Of a stretch of DNA of 64,000 nucleotides, positions 1 through 8,287 are shown piece by piece. The stretch is from an uncultured Alphaproteobacteria bacterium. GTDB lineage: Bacteria; Pseudomonadota; Alphaproteobacteria; HIMB59. Numbering within the stretch: the first letter of the stretch is position 1; each line of letters begins with the position of its first letter. The stretch is from the NCBI GenBank assembly GCA_902588615.1, contig CACIPV010000002.1, forward strand, positions 39,086 to 103,085. The letters run 5' to 3'. The notes beneath the pieces were generated by a model. It was not told where the DNA came from, made no database searches, and was given only the letters and a program-made list of their open reading frames with translations. The position numbers and the translations under genes are program-made.

Positions 1-2
1 TA

Positions 3-1151
3 AACGATAAGTCAAAAAATAATGAAATTATTGATAAAACTGGTCTTAAACCAAATACTTTTTTTTCTGGCAGTAAATTAAAATGGGTTTATGAGAACAA
101 ATCAGAAGTTAAATCGAAAATAGACAATGGGGATATCTTATTTGGAACAATCGAAACATATCTCATCTATAGACTTACAAACCTAAATTCTTATGTGACT
201 GATACTACAAATGCATCAAGAACCTTATTATTTAATTGTTTAGAAAATTCGTGGGATCAAAATTTATTAAATATTTTTAATTGCAATAATTTGAAACTTC
301 CAAAAATACTCAATAGTTCAAATATTTTTGGAGAGAGTGATTTTAATAAAGCATTTAAAAAGTTAATACCTATAATTGGAGTTGCTGGTGATGCGCAAGC
401 TTCATTTTTTGCAAATTTTTGTTTTGATAAAGGTGATACTAAAATCACGACAGGAACTGGTTTTAACATTCAAACAAACATTGGCAATGAGATGATTATC
501 GATGAAAATTCACTAACCTCCCTGGCTTTCACAAGTGATAAACAGAATATCTATGCATTAGAGTGCCTAAACTCATTCGCTGGAGGAACGATTACATGGC
601 TTAAAAACAATTTAAAATTAATTGATAAGCCTGAGGATAGTGAAGTCTTATCAAAAAAAGAAAAAGATAATAATGGAGTCTATCTAATACCTGCCTTTTC
701 AGGGCTAGGTCCTCCATTTTGGATATCAGACGCTAGGGCTGCATTCTTTGGAATAAGTGCATCTACAAATACCAATCATTTGGTCAGAGCTGGATTAGAG
801 TCTGTTGCTTATCAAGTGGTGGTGTATTTAGAGTTTATGAAAAAATCAAGAAATCTTGATTTAAAAAATTTGTCCATTGATGGCGGTATGATAAAAAATA
901 AGTTTTTCCTTCAAATTATTAGTAACCTTTTAGAAATTGAGTTAAATATCCCTGAAATGGAGGATATGTCATCGTATGGTGCGTTACTTTTTGGAATGCA
1001 GTATTATCATAATTTAAAAAATACCACTGGTTTAAACGATTTTAAGGTGAAAGACTCTAAAATTATTCCTAATAACGATGACTCTATAAGAAATTCTTTT
1101 AGTTCATGGAAAGAAATAGTTGATAAACATTTCGTGAAAAATCAAGACTAA
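3..1151 (+). CDS. glpK: Glycerol kinase (5'-truncated by window start)
   Basis: FGGY-family sugar kinase that phosphorylates glycerol to sn-glycerol 3-phosphate. The reading frame is open from the first bases of the window, so the GTG at 195 is internal and the true start lies upstream. The visible 382 residues hold the glycerol-kinase stretches FSGSKLKWV, LFGTIETYLIYRLT, TDTTNASRTLLFN, the ATP-site TTGTGF, PAFSGLGPPFW and the C-terminal DGGM. The usual family length is about 500, so roughly 120 N-terminal residues are missing. It lies 76 bases upstream of the fructose transporter on the same strand and ends the preceding transcription unit. A related FGGY polyol or ketose kinase cannot be fully excluded, but the TNASRT block is typical of GlpK. 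Confidence 0.85.
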   Translation, partial: NDKSKNNEIIDKTGLKPNTFFSGSKLKWVYENKSEVKSKIDNGDILFGTIETYLIYRLTNLNSYVTDTTNASRTLLFNCLENSWDQNLLNIFNCNNLKLPKILNSSNIFGESDFNKAFKKLIPIIGVAGDAQASFFANFCFDKGDTKITTGTGFNIQTNIGNEMIIDENSLTSLAFTSDKQNIYALECLNSFAGGTITWLKNNLKLIDKPEDSEVLSKKEKDNNGVYLIPAFSGLGPPFWISDARAAFFGISASTNTNHLVRAGLESVAYQVVVYLEFMKKSRNLDLKNLSIDGGMIKNKFFLQIISNLLEIELNIPEMEDMSSYGALLFGMQYYHNLKNTTGLNDFKVKDSKIIPNNDDSIRNSFSSWKEIVDKHFVKNQD

Positions 1152-1174
1152 AAAATTAAAATTTAGCTAGCATG

Positions 1175-1220
1175 TTGACATGACAATAAGATATTGTGAA
1201 TATGACTATATATAGGAGGA
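1175..1220 (+). promoter_or_regulatory. Candidate promoter and strong ribosome binding site of frcB
   Basis: A consensus -35 box TTGACA lies at 1175-1180. The best -10 at 17-base spacing is the weak GAATAT at 1198-1203. A strong Shine-Dalgarno AGGAGGA at 1214-1220 sits 7 bases before the frcB ATG. The ribosome site is clear, and it is one of the few good ones in the window. The promoter assignment is tentative because the -10 is poor. Confidence 0.45.
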
Positions 1221-1227
1221 AATAACT

Positions 1228-2262
1228 ATGAGAAAATTATCTCTAGTTCTAGCTTCACTTATGGCTGTTGCTTTTACTTTTGCTACTATGCCAGCAAAAG
1301 CAGGAAGCCACGCTGTTGAAGCTTGCTTAATTACAAAAACAGACATCAATCCTTTCTTCGTTAAAATGAAAGAAGGAGCAGAAGCGAGAGCTAATGAATT
1401 AGGTGTCAAATTATCATTCTTTGCGGGTAAAGTTGATGGTGACCATGAGACTCAAGTAAGAGCTATTGAGACTTGTATTGCTTCAGGTGCAAAAGGTATT
1501 TTAATTGCTGCATCTGACACAAAAGCTATTGTTACTCCATTAAAAAATGCTCAAGACAATGGTTTACTAGTCATTGCTCTTGACACACCACTAGAGCCAA
1601 TTACAGCTGCAGACTCTACTTTTGCAACTGATAACTTCAAGGCAGGTGAGTTAGGTGGAGCTTGGGTTGCTGCAAAGTTAGGAGCAGATGCTGCTAATGC
1701 CAAAATTGCAATGTTAGACCTTAACGAGAGTCAACCTTCTGTTGGTGTTCTTAGAGATCAAGGTTTCTTATCTGGATTTGGAATCGATGTAAAAGATGTT
1801 TCCAGATGGGGAGATGAGGATGATCCAAGAATTATCTGTAATGAAGTTACAAACGGTAACGAAGAAGGTGGAAGAACTGCAATGGAAAAATGTCTACAAA
1901 AAGATCCAGACATAAACGTTGTATACACTATTAATGAACCAGCAGCTGTTGGTGCTTATGAGGCATTAAAAGCAGTTGGAAAAGATGATGGTAGCGTTCT
2001 TATTGCTTCAGTTGACGGAGGTTGCCCAGGTGTGGCCGACGTTGAAAGAGGAATTATAGGTGCTACATCTCAGCAATACCCATTGTTAATGGCTTCACTT
2101 GGTGTTGAGGCGATTAAAGCTTGGGCTGAAGATGGTTCAAAGCCTGAAAATACTCCAGGTCTTGACTTCTTTAACACTGGTGTGAACTTAGTTACAGATG
2201 ATGCTGCTAGCGGAGTTCCATCAATTAGTGTCAAAGAAGGCATGGATAGATGTTGGGGTTAA
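1228..2262 (+). CDS. frcB: Fructose ABC transporter periplasmic binding protein
   Basis: Periplasmic sugar-binding protein (type 1 periplasmic binding fold) delivering fructose, and in this family sometimes ribose or mannose, to FrcC/FrcA. Residues 1-25 form a Sec signal peptide ending AKA. The mature protein follows rhizobial FrcB closely from recall: [104 protein letters not shown] and a terminal CWG. The length of 344 residues is normal. It has the best Shine-Dalgarno of the cluster, and a hairpin follows its stop, as expected for a binding protein made in excess over its membrane partners. Confidence 0.93.
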   Translation: MRKLSLVLASLMAVAFTFATMPAKAGSHAVEACLITKTDINPFFVKMKEGAEARANELGVKLSFFAGKVDGDHETQVRAIETCIASGAKGILIAASDTKAIVTPLKNAQDNGLLVIALDTPLEPITAADSTFATDNFKAGELGGAWVAAKLGADAANAKIAMLDLNESQPSVGVLRDQGFLSGFGIDVKDVSRWGDEDDPRIICNEVTNGNEEGGRTAMEKCLQKDPDINVVYTINEPAAVGAYEALKAVGKDDGSVLIASVDGGCPGVADVERGIIGATSQQYPLLMASLGVEAIKAWAEDGSKPENTPGLDFFNTGVNLVTDDAASGVPSISVKEGMDRCWG

Positions 2263-2278
2263 TCCAATAATTTTATTA

Positions 2279-2304
2279 TTCAGGGCAGATTATTCTGCCC
2301 TGAA
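2279..2304 (+). terminator. Hairpin between frcB and frcC (attenuator or 3' stabiliser)
   Basis: A perfect 10-bp inverted repeat, TTCAGGGCAG and CTGCCCTGAA, surrounds a 6-base loop 16 bases after the frcB stop. The following bases are only partly U-rich. The GC-rich stem stands out in this AT-rich sequence. In other binding-protein operons such stems limit read-through or protect the upstream message. Here the function is inferred from position. Confidence 0.8.
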
Positions 2305-2321
2305 GTTATGATATTTTTTAA

Positions 2322-3416
2322 ATGAATAAAGTTTCTGATGACATTTCTAAAGATCTAAAAGATCAACCTAAATTCACAACTGATATAGGTGAAAAAGATC
2401 AAGATCATCACTCTTTTGATTTAGGTGAACAAACTACACTAAAAAAAATTCAACATTTTCTTCACGGTAATCCAACAATAGTTCCTGTTATTATTTTAAT
2501 ATTAAGCGTTATTGCATTCGGCTTCATCGCTGGAGGAAAATTTTTCTCTGCTTTTAATTTATCTCTGATTGTACAACAAGTTACAATTGTCGGTATTCTT
2601 GCAGCTGCTCAAACTTTAATAATATTAACTGCTGGAATTGATTTAAGTGTTGCTGCAATGATGGTTTTAGCATCAGTATTTATGGGTAAGCTTTCTGTTG
2701 AAATGGGAGTTCCGACCCTCCCAGCAATAGCGGTAGGGTTTATCTCTGGTATTGCAACAGGTGCTTTCAATGGGTTACTGGTAACCCGCTTAAGATTGCC
2801 TCCGTTTATAGTTACTTTAGGAACTTGGAATATATTTTTTGCACTAGTAATATTCTTTACTGGATCTCAATCTATTAGAAGCTCCGATATTGAAATAAAT
2901 GCTCCTCTTCTGCACTTTTGGGGTGAGAGAATAAATCTTGGGGGTTTTGTATTCACTTACGGTGCGTTCCTCATGATTGGTATTTTTGTTTTTCTCTGGT
3001 TTTTACTCAATAAAACTGCTTGGGGGAGGCATGTTTACGCAATTGGCGATGATAAGGAGGCTGCTGAGTTATCAGGTATTAGAACTGATAGGATGTTAGT
3101 ATCAATTTATGCTGTTGCTGGTCTTGTTGTTGCTATTGGAGCATGGGTTTCCATAGGTAGAGTTGGTTCAGTGTCTCCAACATCTTTTTATGAGGGTAAC
3201 TTAGACTCCATCACAGCTGTTGTGATAGGTGGAACATCTCTTTTTGGTGGAAGGGGCACTATAATTGGATCTTTATTTGGAGCTTTGATTGTGGGTGTAT
3301 TTAGCTCAGGTCTGTCCATAGCAGGTCTTGATGTATTGTGGCAAAGATTTGCTTTAGGTTGTCTTATTATAGTAGCTGTTGGAATAGATCAATGGATAAG
3401 AAAGGTCTCAGCATAA
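2322..3416 (+). CDS. frcC: Fructose ABC transporter permease
   Basis: Inner-membrane permease of the BPD_transp_2 family (RbsC/FrcC type). A charged cytoplasmic N-terminus of about 45 residues precedes a series of about eight to ten hydrophobic segments starting near residue 50. Diagnostic stretches are LTAGIDLSVAAMMVL, LRLPPFIVTLGTWNIF, GRHVYAIGDDKEAAELSGI (the ATPase-contacting loop), ITAVVIGGTSLFGGRGTI and the C-terminus DQWIRKVSA. All of these match rhizobial FrcC as I recall it. Its stop overlaps the frcA start as TAATG, so the two are probably translationally coupled. Confidence 0.93.
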   Translation: MNKVSDDISKDLKDQPKFTTDIGEKDQDHHSFDLGEQTTLKKIQHFLHGNPTIVPVIILILSVIAFGFIAGGKFFSAFNLSLIVQQVTIVGILAAAQTLIILTAGIDLSVAAMMVLASVFMGKLSVEMGVPTLPAIAVGFISGIATGAFNGLLVTRLRLPPFIVTLGTWNIFFALVIFFTGSQSIRSSDIEINAPLLHFWGERINLGGFVFTYGAFLMIGIFVFLWFLLNKTAWGRHVYAIGDDKEAAELSGIRTDRMLVSIYAVAGLVVAIGAWVSIGRVGSVSPTSFYEGNLDSITAVVIGGTSLFGGRGTIIGSLFGALIVGVFSSGLSIAGLDVLWQRFALGCLIIVAVGIDQWIRKVSA

Positions 3417-4180
3417 TGCAGCCAGTGCTAGTAGCAAATAAGTTGTCAAAAAAATACGGTAAAGTTGTTGCACTCGATAGTGCTGATTTAGAGCTTTATC
3501 CAGGTGAGGTTTTGGGAGTAATTGGAGACAATGGTGCTGGAAAATCTACACTAATTAAGGTGTTATGTGGTGCTGTTATACCTGATAGTGGTGAAATATT
3601 GCTTGATGGAAATAAAGTTACTTTTACATCACCCATAGAAGCAAGAAAATTAGGTATCGAAACTGTTTATCAGAACCTTGCACTTTCACCTGCTTTATCA
3701 ATCACTGATAATATGTTTTTAGGAAGAGAAATTAGACAAAAAGGCTTTATGGGTAGTTTTTTAAAATTTTTAGATAAAAAAGCAATGGCAGATGAAGCTA
3801 GAAAACGACTATCTGATCTGGGTCTATTAACTATACAAAATATAAATCAATTAGTTGAAACATTGTCTGGAGGTCAACGGCAAGGTGTTGCGGTTGCAAG
3901 GGCAACATCATTTGGAACTAAAGTCGTTATTATGGATGAGCCTACTGCCGCTCTAGGTGTCAAAGAAAGTAGAAGAGTTTTAGAATTAATCGGTGAGGTG
4001 AGGTCTAGAGGAATTCCCATCATATTAATTTCTCATAACATGCCTCATGTGTTTGAAGTAGCTGATAGAATACATATTCATAGACTTGGAACCCGATTAT
4101 GTGTAATTGACCCAAAGAAACATGAAATGTCTGATGCTGTCGCATATATGACAGGTGCTAAGCAACCACCTCAAGATTAG
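3416..4180 (+). CDS. frcA: Fructose ABC transporter ATP-binding protein
   Basis: Single-domain ABC ATPase of 254 residues energising FrcC. It is not the duplicated two-domain form seen in RbsA. The Walker A motif is GDNGAGKST at residues 37-45, the signature LSGGQRQGVAV begins near residue 150, and Walker B VVIMDEP lies around 170. I chose the ATG at 3416, which overlaps the frcC stop (TAATG). A longer reading frame from 3338 runs through frcC in another frame and adds 26 residues with no family match. The stop TAG overlaps the stop of the convergent frcK by two bases, so there is no room for a terminator. Confidence 0.93.
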   Translation: MQPVLVANKLSKKYGKVVALDSADLELYPGEVLGVIGDNGAGKSTLIKVLCGAVIPDSGEILLDGNKVTFTSPIEARKLGIETVYQNLALSPALSITDNMFLGREIRQKGFMGSFLKFLDKKAMADEARKRLSDLGLLTIQNINQLVETLSGGQRQGVAVARATSFGTKVVIMDEPTAALGVKESRRVLELIGEVRSRGIPIILISHNMPHVFEVADRIHIHRLGTRLCVIDPKKHEMSDAVAYMTGAKQPPQD

Positions 4181-4815
4181 TTTATTAAATTAAATTCAGC
4201 AGAAATACTTTTACTAATAACATTTAATCCATTTGGAAGATCATTTTTATAAACTTTATTTTTAATTTGATCATTAGATAGCCCATAACTCTCCCATCTT
4301 TCAATTAATCTTTTTTCTAAAATATCTTTATTACAATCAATCATTATAGTTGTGTCAAAAAAATTATGAATTTTTCTCCATGGTTCTTGATCAAGCAATA
4401 AATAATTACCCTCTACTATTATAATTTTTGTATTCTCAGATATGACTAATGCAGATGATCTTGATAGTTCTAATGATCTATCGAAGATAGGAACAATTAC
4501 TTCACCCTCATTTTTTAATCTTAATAAACAATTTAATAAACTTAGTACATCAAATGTTTCTGGTGCCCCTTTTCTCTCAATCAATTTTTTTTTCTCAAGA
4601 ATATTATTATCTAGATGGAAACCATCCATTTGAAGAACACTTGATTTGTGGTTTTTAGATATTAGTTCAGACTTTAATTTTTCAGATATTGTGCTTTTTC
4701 CAGATGCTGGCGCTCCTGCAATTGCAATAAAATAACGACTTTGATTAATTTTAATAACATTTTCTAGTATTTTGTTTACTAATTCAGGGAATTCTATTCT
4801 TTGGTTACTAGACAT
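4177..4815 (-). CDS. frcK: FrcK-like P-loop sugar kinase / NTPase
   Basis: Small P-loop kinase of the uridine kinase/pantothenate kinase superfamily, 212 residues. The P-loop GAPASGKST is at residues 34-42, the conserved QMDGFHLDN at 62-70, and the segment KGAPETFDV and the Walker B-like IIIVEGNYLLL follow. This pattern matches FrcK, encoded with frcBCA in rhizobia, whose substrate is not firmly established. Here it is on the opposite strand, overlapping the 3' end of xylB by 8 bases and converging on frcA. It is therefore made with xylulokinase rather than with the transporter. Function as a sugar kinase is inferred. Confidence 0.75.
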   Translation of the reverse strand: MSSNQRIEFPELVNKILENVIKINQSRYFIAIAGAPASGKSTISEKLKSELISKNHKSSVLQMDGFHLDNNILEKKKLIERKGAPETFDVLSLLNCLLRLKNEGEVIVPIFDRSLELSRSSALVISENTKIIIVEGNYLLLDQEPWRKIHNFFDTTIMIDCNKDILEKRLIERWESYGLSNDQIKNKVYKNDLPNGLNVISKSISAEFNLIN

Positions 4816-6262
4816 TTTTTCCTAAATAAAAGCTTTTCCACCTTAAAAATCTGTCTTTTAAGATATCCGTTTGAATTTCATTCTTGCCTATAACTTTTTT
4901 GACTTTTGGAAGACTAAGGGCTTCACTTGGTTTTAAATTATTGTAACCAAGAAATGCTATTCTAGCAGCCCCAAAAGCAGCCATTGTATCTGAAGCATCC
5001 GTTATAGATAAATCTCTCTCCATCAATGAAGCAAGTATTTGTATCCAGCAATCATTTTTAGAACCACCTCCTATTACAAAGATGTTATCTAACTTTATAC
5101 CTGTCTTAACTAAGGAAGAATAATTATCATATAAACCAAAAGAAATACCTTCTATTAAACTATATATTAATGTATCTCGATGAGTGTCAATACCCATTTC
5201 GTGAAAACTTGCTCTTATATGAGGGTCATTAATTGGGGTTCTTTCACCTGTGAGATAAGGAAGATAATAAGGGTATCTATTTATATCAGAAAAATTATTT
5301 AAAACAGAACTTAAAACTTTATTAATCTCATCAATTGATGAATTAAAATTATTTATAAACCAATTAACATTTGAGGTACAAGAGAGCATCACTGACATGA
5401 GATGCCATGTTTCTGGTAAGCAGTGGCAAAAGGAATGTATCGCATCATCGTAATTTTTTAAAAAATATTTTGTTGATCCAAAAATTACACCAGAAGTACC
5501 TAAAGATAATGAAGCATTTCCCTCTTGGTAAAGCCCTAATCCAACAGCGGCGGCAGCATTATCTCCTGCTCCACCAAATACTTTGCAAGAGTTATTAAAG
5601 CCATATCTTTCTGCAATCTCTTTTTTTATTACACCTGTTTGATCGGTACCCTCACAAGTTTTAGGCATTTGCGAGATATCCATTGAGCCGATATCTAAAA
5701 GTTTATTAGACCAAGTTCTATTTTTTACATCTAACCAATAAGTGCCTGCTGCGTCTGACAAATCACTAAAAAACTCTCCTGTTAAATAAAACCTTAAATA
5801 GTCTTTCGGCAATAAAACCTTTGCAATTGAATTAAAATTTTCACTTTCGTGTTCTTTCATCCATAAGATTTTTGGTGATGTAAAACCAGGCATTGCTATA
5901 TTTCCAGCTATATCCATAACAGTCTCGTCAGCCATAATTTGACTGCACTGCTTAAAACTACGTGTATCATTCCAAAGTATGCATGGCCTTATGACCTTAT
6001 AATTTTTATCAATACAAGTTGCACCATGCATATGTCCGGAAAAAGATACAGCTTTGATCTGAGATAAATCAAATTTCAAAACAATTTGTTTGATACACTG
6101 ATCTAACGCTTTTATCCAAAATGATGGATCTTGTTCTGACCAGCCATTTTGAGGAGTGGACAGTGGTATATCTTCGCTATTTACACTAAACAAAATTTCT
6201 TGCTCTTCTCCAAGTAGCAAACACTTCATCGAAGAAGTACCAAGATCAATACCTAAATACAT
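4808..6262 (-). CDS. xylB: Xylulokinase
   Basis: FGGY-family kinase converting D-xylulose to D-xylulose 5-phosphate, entry to the pentose phosphate pathway. At 484 residues it has normal length. Motifs include the N-terminal GIDLGTSSMKCLLL, QNGWSEQDP, SFSGHMHGAT, ILWNDTR, GGAGDNAAAAVG, SLGTSGVIF, LTGERTP and GGGSKNDCWIQ, which together are typical of XylB. It starts divergently from the aldolase gene. No Shine-Dalgarno is present, but a TATAAT lies exactly six bases before the ATG, suggesting a leaderless message. It is probably co-transcribed with frcK. The D-lyxose isomerase at 8287-8952 would supply its substrate. Confidence 0.93.
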   Translation of the reverse strand: MYLGIDLGTSSMKCLLLGEEQEILFSVNSEDIPLSTPQNGWSEQDPSFWIKALDQCIKQIVLKFDLSQIKAVSFSGHMHGATCIDKNYKVIRPCILWNDTRSFKQCSQIMADETVMDIAGNIAMPGFTSPKILWMKEHESENFNSIAKVLLPKDYLRFYLTGEFFSDLSDAAGTYWLDVKNRTWSNKLLDIGSMDISQMPKTCEGTDQTGVIKKEIAERYGFNNSCKVFGGAGDNAAAAVGLGLYQEGNASLSLGTSGVIFGSTKYFLKNYDDAIHSFCHCLPETWHLMSVMLSCTSNVNWFINNFNSSIDEINKVLSSVLNNFSDINRYPYYLPYLTGERTPINDPHIRASFHEMGIDTHRDTLIYSLIEGISFGLYDNYSSLVKTGIKLDNIFVIGGGSKNDCWIQILASLMERDLSITDASDTMAAFGAARIAFLGYNNLKPSEALSLPKVKKVIGKNEIQTDILKDRFLRWKSFYLGKNV

Positions 6263-6322
6263 TTTTATATTATATAGAGAATAAAACTATTTTCTATTTT
6301 TAGAATTGAGTATAATCAAATT
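6263..6322. promoter_or_regulatory. Divergent leaderless promoter pair (xylB / aldolase)
   Basis: In the 60 bases between two divergent start codons each direction has a perfect TATAAT. For the minus-strand xylB it occupies 6274-6269 and is followed by six bases and the ATG at 6262. For the plus-strand aldolase it occupies 6311-6316 and is followed by six bases and the ATG at 6323. With the usual 6-7 base distance from -10 to transcript start, both mRNAs would begin at their ATG. Neither gene has a Shine-Dalgarno. -35 matches are weak on both sides. Confidence 0.65.
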
Positions 6323-7315
6323 ATGAAAAAGTCTTTAGATCAAAAAATTCTTAGAATAAAAAATAATAAATATTCTCCAAGAGACTTCATTATAGCAGAT
6401 GCTAAAGATGGCGATCTAGCAATGGGTATCACAACACCTGGATTAAAAAGAAATGAAAATGGAAAAGTACTAAAAGGATATAAAAATCTAGTAGATTACA
6501 AAAATGCAATGATATCGATGACTAAATCTAATTTAGTAGATATTATGCTGATGTCTGCATCAGTTGGTGAAGATCTTGTAAAAAGAAATTTATTTAAAAA
6601 TTCAAGTATTACACCTGCTATTAGAATGAATGATACGACTGATATCTGGCTGATGAGAAATGGAAATTATAGAAAAACTAATCCTAGACCTTTTCGGTCT
6701 GCTCAAATGAACAAAGTAAGTAAATTAGTTAATCTTGGTTTATTTTCTATGACATTTTCTAATAATGTTGACTATGACCTTGCAATGTTAAATGCCTATA
6801 AAGAATATAGAATTGAGGCTTCTAAATATAAATTTAAACATTTTTTAGAAGTATTTAATTCCCCGATTGATCTAGATATGAACATAAGACAAATGGGTGA
6901 TTACATTAACGATTGCATTATAAAAGCAATAGCTGGGCAAACTAAGGATGAGAGACCTCTTTTTTTGAAAATAGCTTACAATGGTCCAAAAGCAATGGAG
7001 GAGCTAGCCAGCTTCGATCCTGAAAATCTTATTGTTGGTATTCTTGGGGGTAGCAAGGGCACGACAAGAGATTGTTTTGAATTAATTAAAAAAGCCAGTC
7101 AATATGGTGCAAAAGTAGCTTTGTTTGGGAGAAAAATTAACTTAGCTGAAGATCCTATCTTATTAGTAAAAATTATGAGAGAAGTTGTTGAAAGTAACAT
7201 TAAACCTAAGGATGCTGTAAAACTTTACCATTCTGAATTAAAGAAAAATAAACTCATACCAGACAGGAAACTTTTAAAAGACCTTGAGATCACTGAAAAA
7301 GTTTTAAAATTATAA
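6323..7315 (+). CDS. Putative class I aldolase (DeoC/LacD/FbaB-like TIM barrel)
   Basis: Soluble 330-residue protein that reads as a phosphosugar aldolase barrel. FLKIAYNG (Lys216) looks like the Schiff-base strand, GILGGSKGT (240-247) like a phosphate loop, and ALFGRKIN (267-273) like the C-terminal GRN/GRK phosphate strand of FbaB/LsrF-type enzymes. The early IIADAKDGDLAMGITT fits the first barrel strand. It sits among xylulokinase, a PfkB kinase and D-lyxose isomerase, so cleavage of a ketose phosphate is a reasonable guess. The substrate is unknown. It has its own leaderless-type promoter, and its end overlaps the convergent PfkB gene by six bases. Another TIM-barrel lyase remains possible. 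Confidence 0.5.
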   Translation: MKKSLDQKILRIKNNKYSPRDFIIADAKDGDLAMGITTPGLKRNENGKVLKGYKNLVDYKNAMISMTKSNLVDIMLMSASVGEDLVKRNLFKNSSITPAIRMNDTTDIWLMRNGNYRKTNPRPFRSAQMNKVSKLVNLGLFSMTFSNNVDYDLAMLNAYKEYRIEASKYKFKHFLEVFNSPIDLDMNIRQMGDYINDCIIKAIAGQTKDERPLFLKIAYNGPKAMEELASFDPENLIVGILGGSKGTTRDCFELIKKASQYGAKVALFGRKINLAEDPILLVKIMREVVESNIKPKDAVKLYHSELKKNKLIPDRKLLKDLEITEKVLKL

Positions 7316-8287
7316 TTTAGATATATTGGGTAAATTTCCAGAAGAGGCATTAACTTTCATCATAGATGTCCCAGCTGCATGAGCTTTTTTGAGAGTTTTT
7401 TTTATGTCCCAATTTTCATGTATTCCAAATATAAATGCTGCACAAAAAGCATCTCCAGCTCCAACTGAATTTATTACCCTGCTTTTTGGTAAAACCTTTG
7501 ATTTAGTGTAAATTTTTTTTGATCTATCAAAATAGAGCGACTCAGTTGGACTATGAATAACAACTCCTCTAATAATACCCTTTTTGAAAACTTTACTAAT
7601 TAACTTGATTAAGATTTTTTGATTAAGTTTTTTATTGAAGTCGTAAATTTTTTTATCAAATAGTATCTCTGCTTCAATTTCATTCAAAAGCAAATAATCG
7701 GTGAATGGCAATGAGCTTTCAATAATATTTTTATATTTAGGGTGCTTATTTGAAACTAAATCTAAAACTGTTATCACATTTTTACTTTTAGCTTTTTTTA
7801 AAACTTTTGATAAACGAGTTTTTTTGTCAACATCAAATTTGTCCAATTTACCTAATAGTGTAATATATCCGACATAAAGAACTTTAGGTGAAATTTTTAA
7901 TTGGTTAATTTTAAAATGTTTTTTATCAAGTAAGCTGTTTGCCCCTGGATAATATAAAAAAGTTCTTTCTTTTTGTTTTTCAAACATACAAACGGTATGA
8001 GAAGTAGAAATTTGCTTTGATACAATTAAATATTTAGTCTCTATTTTATTTTCTCTACAATGTTTTTTTATAATTGATGCATCTGTATCAAGTCCAATTG
8101 ATCCCATTGCGTACATTGGATGTTTAAATCCTAAAGAATTTAAATCCGTCAAAACATTTGATGGACCTCCACCTACGCATTGAAAAGTATTAGAAATTGC
8201 TTCTAATTTACCTCTATCAGGTAAATTATCTATTTTGTATGTGGTATCTACACACCACATTCCAAGGCCAATTATACCTCTTTGCAT
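7310..8287 (-). CDS. PfkB-family carbohydrate kinase
   Basis: Ribokinase-fold sugar kinase of 325 residues. The N-terminal glycine pair motif reads FQCVGGGPSNVLTDLNSLG and the C-terminal catalytic motif NSVGAGDAFCAAF places the base Asp near residue 279. The substrate cannot be read from the sequence. It starts at ATG 8287, overlapping the stop of the D-lyxose isomerase gene as TAATG, so the two are coupled. This suggests it acts on a product of, or in parallel with, that isomerase. Candidates are a ketopentose or ketohexose kinase acting at C1, whose product the neighbouring aldolase could cleave. Confidence 0.8.
   Translation of the reverse strand: MQRGIIGLGMWCVDTTYKIDNLPDRGKLEAISNTFQCVGGGPSNVLTDLNSLGFKHPMYAMGSIGLDTDASIIKKHCRENKIETKYLIVSKQISTSHTVCMFEKQKERTFLYYPGANSLLDKKHFKINQLKISPKVLYVGYITLLGKLDKFDVDKKTRLSKVLKKAKSKNVITVLDLVSNKHPKYKNIIESSLPFTDYLLLNEIEAEILFDKKIYDFNKKLNQKILIKLISKVFKKGIIRGVVIHSPTESLYFDRSKKIYTKSKVLPKSRVINSVGAGDAFCAAFIFGIHENWDIKKTLKKAHAAGTSMMKVNASSGNLPNISKL

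Noticed and set aside
195..1151. Glycerol kinase starting at GTG 195
   Set aside because: The frame is open back to the window edge and the upstream residues (for example FSGSKLKWV) match glycerol kinase, so GTG 195 is internal.
3338..3415. N-terminal extension of frcA
   Set aside because: The 26 residues lie within frcC in another frame, show no family match, and the TAATG junction gives a normal start.
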